Positions 42,489 to 45,115 of a DNA stretch of 45,115 bases are shown in pieces. This DNA comes from Deltaproteobacteria bacterium. Its GTDB lineage: Bacteria > Desulfobacterota > DSM-4660 > Desulfatiglandales > Desulfatiglandaceae. The position numbers and the translations under genes are program-made. Positions within the stretch are counted from its first letter, which is position 1. Each line of letters starts with the position of its first letter. The stretch spans positions 1 through 45,115 of the forward strand of contig JAJDOH010000054.1 of assembly GCA_022340265.1 (NCBI GenBank), read 5' to 3'. The notes below the pieces were generated by a model. The model was given only the letters and a program-made list of their open reading frames with translations, ran no database searches and had not been told where the DNA came from.

Positions 42489-43046
42489 CTATTTTATTTC
42501 ACATTCTTTCATGGTGTGGAACACCGCCGCGAAAGCGTCGGTCATACGCAGTATTCCGATAATCTCTTCGTTCCGCGTTACCAGCAGTGAAATATGGCGC
42601 CCCGTAACCAATTGCATAATGGCCATATCAAGGTAGGCTTCCGCTTCAATAAACTCGCCCTCAGAGGGGGTCTGCATGAAATCCTCCACTCTTAACTTGG
42701 AGGCTATACTGCAGACATCCTTCAAGGGTGCTGCCTTCAATCGCCGCTGTTTGCGCAGTTTGTGGATAAATTTTGAACTAAAGGCGAATTGGCTAAGTTC
42801 GCTAATTCTTCCCGAATTCGCATCTTTCGGTTCCAGTGCCCGCAGCACATCCAATTGACCCAATTTGCCGACAACTCGCTTATTTTTATCCAGGATTAAG
42901 ACACCTCGGTGCTTATATTTGGTATGGTCGAACTCCTCCTGGGCTTCTTCCAGGGCCAGGACCGCATCAAACAAGGTTGAACCCACCGGAACCGTTGCAT
43001 ATTCCGACAGCGGCACCATCAATTCCTTAACCCGATATTCGCTCAC
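42489..43046 (-). CDS. CBS-domain pair protein
   Basis: A 185-residue protein made of two CBS motifs: VKELMVPLSEYATV..VLILDKNKRVVGKL and VEDFMQTPSEGEF..LLVTRNEEIIGILR. They are joined by a basic linker (HKLRKQRRLKAAP). CBS pairs usually bind adenine nucleotides. The GTG start at 43046 has GGAGG six bases upstream. A longer ATG start at 43139 would coincide with the predicted transcription start and lacks a ribosome site. It is cotranscribed with the beta-helix-like gene. Confidence 0.82.
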   Translation of the reverse strand: MSEYRVKELMVPLSEYATVPVGSTLFDAVLALEEAQEEFDHTKYKHRGVLILDKNKRVVGKLGQLDVLRALEPKDANSGRISELSQFAFSSKFIHKLRKQRRLKAAPLKDVCSIASKLRVEDFMQTPSEGEFIEAEAYLDMAIMQLVTGRHISLLVTRNEEIIGILRMTDAFAAVFHTMKECEIK

Positions 43047-43139
43047 AGAAAACCTCCCGTCTACGATTGATAAAGCTTCTTGGCGCGACTTCCAGCCCTT
43101 AGAGCTGCAACTCGGAAAGAGATAGGAGAAAGTTTTCAA

Positions 43140-43168
43140 TGTTTAAGGGATTTACTCCTGTGTGTCAA
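43140..43168 (-). promoter_or_regulatory. Predicted promoter for the CBS/beta-helix genes
   Basis: On the minus strand TTGACA (43168-43163), 17 bases, TAAACA (43145-43140). The leader to GTG 43046 is about 90 bases. Confidence 0.5.
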
Positions 43169-43390
43169 TGGAGAAATGCTCACAACATCTGTGGGATAAA
43201 CCAAGATTCGGGTTGAGAGGCTCTCAATGGGGAGGGCCTAAAAAGTCTTCAGAGTTTCAATGGAATCACTAAACGCTGGTGTACCGCTGGGGACAGCGCA
43301 AGGGTGAAGGGTCGGTTCTTGGAAATTCAGGAGGGTTGCAGGATGGGAGCTAATCTTTTTGCCCAGTAGTGGGCCTGAAAATTAAACGCG
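43169..43390. other. Intergenic stretch without a recognised gene
   Basis: It contains small palindromes (TTGAGA/TCTCAA at about 43213-43227, GCCCA/TGGGC near 43360) but neither has a T tract. I see no RNA gene or ORF of note. Confidence 0.5.
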
Positions 43391-45115
43391 TTAGAGTTTC
43401 CGACAAAAGAAAATACTGTAACAATATGGCGCATTGTTTTTCGCCGATATGTCCTCGGTAAACCGATTGTAAGGTTCAAAGTGTTTTTCAAATAAATTGA
43501 GTAGCTCATGGTCAAAGCCAATACAATATTTTAGGTAGTCTCTAAAGAAGTTATGAAAAGAGAAAAAGTTGTCAGCGGATTCTCCCAATTCAAGATATCC
43601 GTCAAAAGTCACATTTGGGATAAATTCAACCGCGAATCCTGAGGAAACACAGATCTTCATGATTTCGTCGGGCCTGAAAAGGTGTTTGTCCTCCATTGAT
43701 GCCTTGTCCAAATCCCGTCTTGCATAATATTTCATTGTTTGGACGAAATTATCTATTTTAGTTTTTTGTTCTTCTTTCAGTGAAAACCCGGATTTTTCCA
43801 TTACAAGCGGGAGAAACTGGGCCATGGTCCCCATAAGAACAAATCCTTCCAGGCAAGGTTCTTCAAAGGCAAGAAAACCGCCCTTTGTCAATAAATAGCT
43901 TGAATCATTTATGAATTTAGGGACATCCAGAATGTGATGAAGCGTTGAGCGAAGTGCGATGAGAGAGAAAGCATTTTCAGGTAATTGATTGATTTCTTCT
44001 GCTTCAAGGACAGCAAGGTGAATATCAGGATCATCCAGTTTGTTTTTTTGTAATTTCTGACGAAGAACTTTTATAAGCTCAAATGAGGGATCCGTTAGAA
44101 GTGCAATAGGATAGGGATTTTCTTCCAGCAATCCAAAAGAGAGGCTATCCGTACCGGATCCAATCTCCAGAAATGGCAGGGAGAAGTCGGCTCCTCTGAC
44201 CCGCAATGCTTTGAGAAGTCCCTTCCCGGGCAGGAAATCGGGCTGATCTAGTCTATACCGCGCATCATAAAATTTCTCATTGTGGGTCAATTCCTTCGGC
44301 GCCGATAGAAATAGGACACCGTTCTTTTGGGGTTGAATATTTAGCCGCTGCTTCAGTGACGCTAAATTGGATGGGACGGTATTATCATCAGGTATTTGCT
44401 GATTCCCTGAAAAAGATCTTCTGCCATACGGCCCAAATGAAATGGTTCTTTTCAATCCATAGGATTCCAGGAGATTAACTCTTATTTGCGTGAATTCTTC
44501 CTGCCTCATTGCCAGTCTTCCAGTGCCTTTGCACTTTGCTCCCGTTACAAATAGAGCCGAACATCCAAAAACGCCACAAAACTCAAGTATACCGGCATGT
44601 TCAATCTCTGTCGCGGCCTTTCGAACACCATATTCACCGGTGTCGTTTTCGGGGTTCAGATAGTCATGGCAAAGGAGTGGAATTCCCGGCTTCAGCATAT
44701 GAGACAACAGCTGGAGGTCTTCTTTTACCCCTTCATATAGGTGGTCGCCGTCGAGAAAGACCATGGTGGGTTGTAAAGGGAAGTCAGAGAAAAAGGATTT
44801 CAGGTCCCCATGGTACAAAAGACAGTATTCGATCAGGTCATAATGCATTGCCAAGGTATCGTACGTGCGTCTTATGGACTCCATCTCAACATCGATGCCG
44901 AAAAAAAGCGGACCTTCTCTTCTATTCTTATTGCTTAGAGCGCCTTTAAGCTCAATTACGGCAGATCGACCGCCAAATGTACCTATCTCAAGAATGATGT
45001 CTCCCGCGAAATAGCCCATCTCATACAATTTGTAGCTGTCACCTTCCATCTGCCATCCGGGGATATCTTTCGTTTGTTCAAAAATGTGTCGATGTTCTTC
45101 ATTTACGTACCCCCT
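43391..45115 (-). CDS. Tandem double methyltransferase (N-terminus beyond window)
   Basis: The frame is open from the right edge (575 residues present); an internal ATG at 45049 is not the true start, because the upstream codons (HIFEQTKDIPGWQ) read as part of the domain. The first domain is a class I methyltransferase fold: ILEIGTFGGRSA SAM loop, FFGIDVE, MVFLDGDHLYEGVKEDL and CHDYLN, as in Methyltransf_24 and cephalosporin-hydroxylase-like proteins. The second, from about residue 270 of the visible part, has FLEIGSGTDSLSF, ALRSTLHHILDVP and GGFLAFEEP, the pattern of Methyltransf_11-type enzymes. The substrate is unknown; surface glycans or small molecules are possible. Confidence 0.8.
   Translation of the reverse strand, partial: RGYVNEEHRHIFEQTKDIPGWQMEGDSYKLYEMGYFAGDIILEIGTFGGRSAVIELKGALSNKNRREGPLFFGIDVEMESIRRTYDTLAMHYDLIEYCLLYHGDLKSFFSDFPLQPTMVFLDGDHLYEGVKEDLQLLSHMLKPGIPLLCHDYLNPENDTGEYGVRKAATEIEHAGILEFCGVFGCSALFVTGAKCKGTGRLAMRQEEFTQIRVNLLESYGLKRTISFGPYGRRSFSGNQQIPDDNTVPSNLASLKQRLNIQPQKNGVLFLSAPKELTHNEKFYDARYRLDQPDFLPGKGLLKALRVRGADFSLPFLEIGSGTDSLSFGLLEENPYPIALLTDPSFELIKVLRQKLQKNKLDDPDIHLAVLEAEEINQLPENAFSLIALRSTLHHILDVPKFINDSSYLLTKGGFLAFEEPCLEGFVLMGTMAQFLPLVMEKSGFSLKEEQKTKIDNFVQTMKYYARRDLDKASMEDKHLFRPDEIMKICVSSGFAVEFIPNVTFDGYLELGESADNFFSFHNFFRDYLKYCIGFDHELLNLFEKHFEPYNRFTEDISAKNNAPYCYSIFFCRKL

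Noticed and set aside
43047-43139. N-terminal extension of the CBS protein
   Set aside because: The ATG at 43139 coincides with the predicted transcription start and has no ribosome site, while GTG 43046 has a good one.
43355-43370. Terminator after the double methyltransferase
   Set aside because: The GCCCA/TGGGC stem is short and is followed by A, not T, on the minus strand.

Overview
The window looks like chromosome from an anaerobic sulfate-reducing bacterium of the Desulfobacterota, probably near the Desulfobacterales. The grounds are an aprBA-qmoAB cluster for adenylylsulfate reduction, a very high density of Hdr-type iron-sulfur flavoproteins, two in-frame UGA (selenocysteine) codons, and the rplU-rpmA-obgE-proBA-nadD-rsfS housekeeping order. 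The lineage is inferred from gene content; there is no rRNA or tRNA gene here.

Layout. 1-7400 (minus strand): aprB-aprA, then after a hairpin and a separate promoter qmoA-qmoB, followed by soluble HdrC- and HdrB-like genes in the place where a membrane QmoC would be expected; HdrB runs off the left edge. 7828-9156 (minus): a phosphofructokinase. 9354-17038 (plus): an electron-transfer operon resembling FloxABCD-Hdr. It holds two selenoproteins (an HdrA fragment with Sec60 and an MvhD-type protein with Sec67), an FdhB/HdrA chimera, an FdhB-N/ferredoxin protein, an AsrA/FlxB-like protein and an AsrB/FlxA-like FAD/NAD protein. The first two genes look as if an HdrA and an FdhB-like ferredoxin protein had exchanged their C-terminal parts. 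17039-17434: terminator and an inverted pair of 30-base repeats. 17435-18214 (minus): a crotonase lacking both catalytic glutamates. 18441-21133 (plus): a cytoplasmic PhsA/PsrA-like molybdopterin enzyme with its four-cluster ferredoxin subunit. 21141-26772 (minus): NuoE, NuoF, a HoxU-type subunit, a GltD-like flavoprotein and a small protein, i.e. a soluble NADH-linked module convergent with the molybdoenzyme. 27164-28763 (minus): NifX-like, NifU-like, NifX-like and FmdB-like small proteins behind a CRP/FNR-type palindrome. 29036-29986 (plus): a PflA-like radical SAM protein. 29994-30133: a small TIR element with perfect 9-bp target duplications. 30206-40993 (plus): L21, L27, Obg, ProB, ProA, NadD, RsfS, an M48 protease with TPRs, class II aldolase, an HD/OB-fold exonuclease-like protein and Uup. 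41046-45115 (minus): a beta-helix-like protein, a CBS protein and a double methyltransferase running off the right edge.

How it fits together. AprBA reduces adenylylsulfate using electrons passed through QmoAB and, here, HdrBC-like partners. The plus-strand Hdr/Flox operon should oxidise NAD(P)H and route electrons through flavin and iron-sulfur centres, plausibly with electron bifurcation. The NuoEF/HoxU/GltD module is a second NAD(P)H-dependent flavin system, beside a molybdoenzyme that has no membrane anchor. All assignments rest on reading motifs and gene order; no database search was run.
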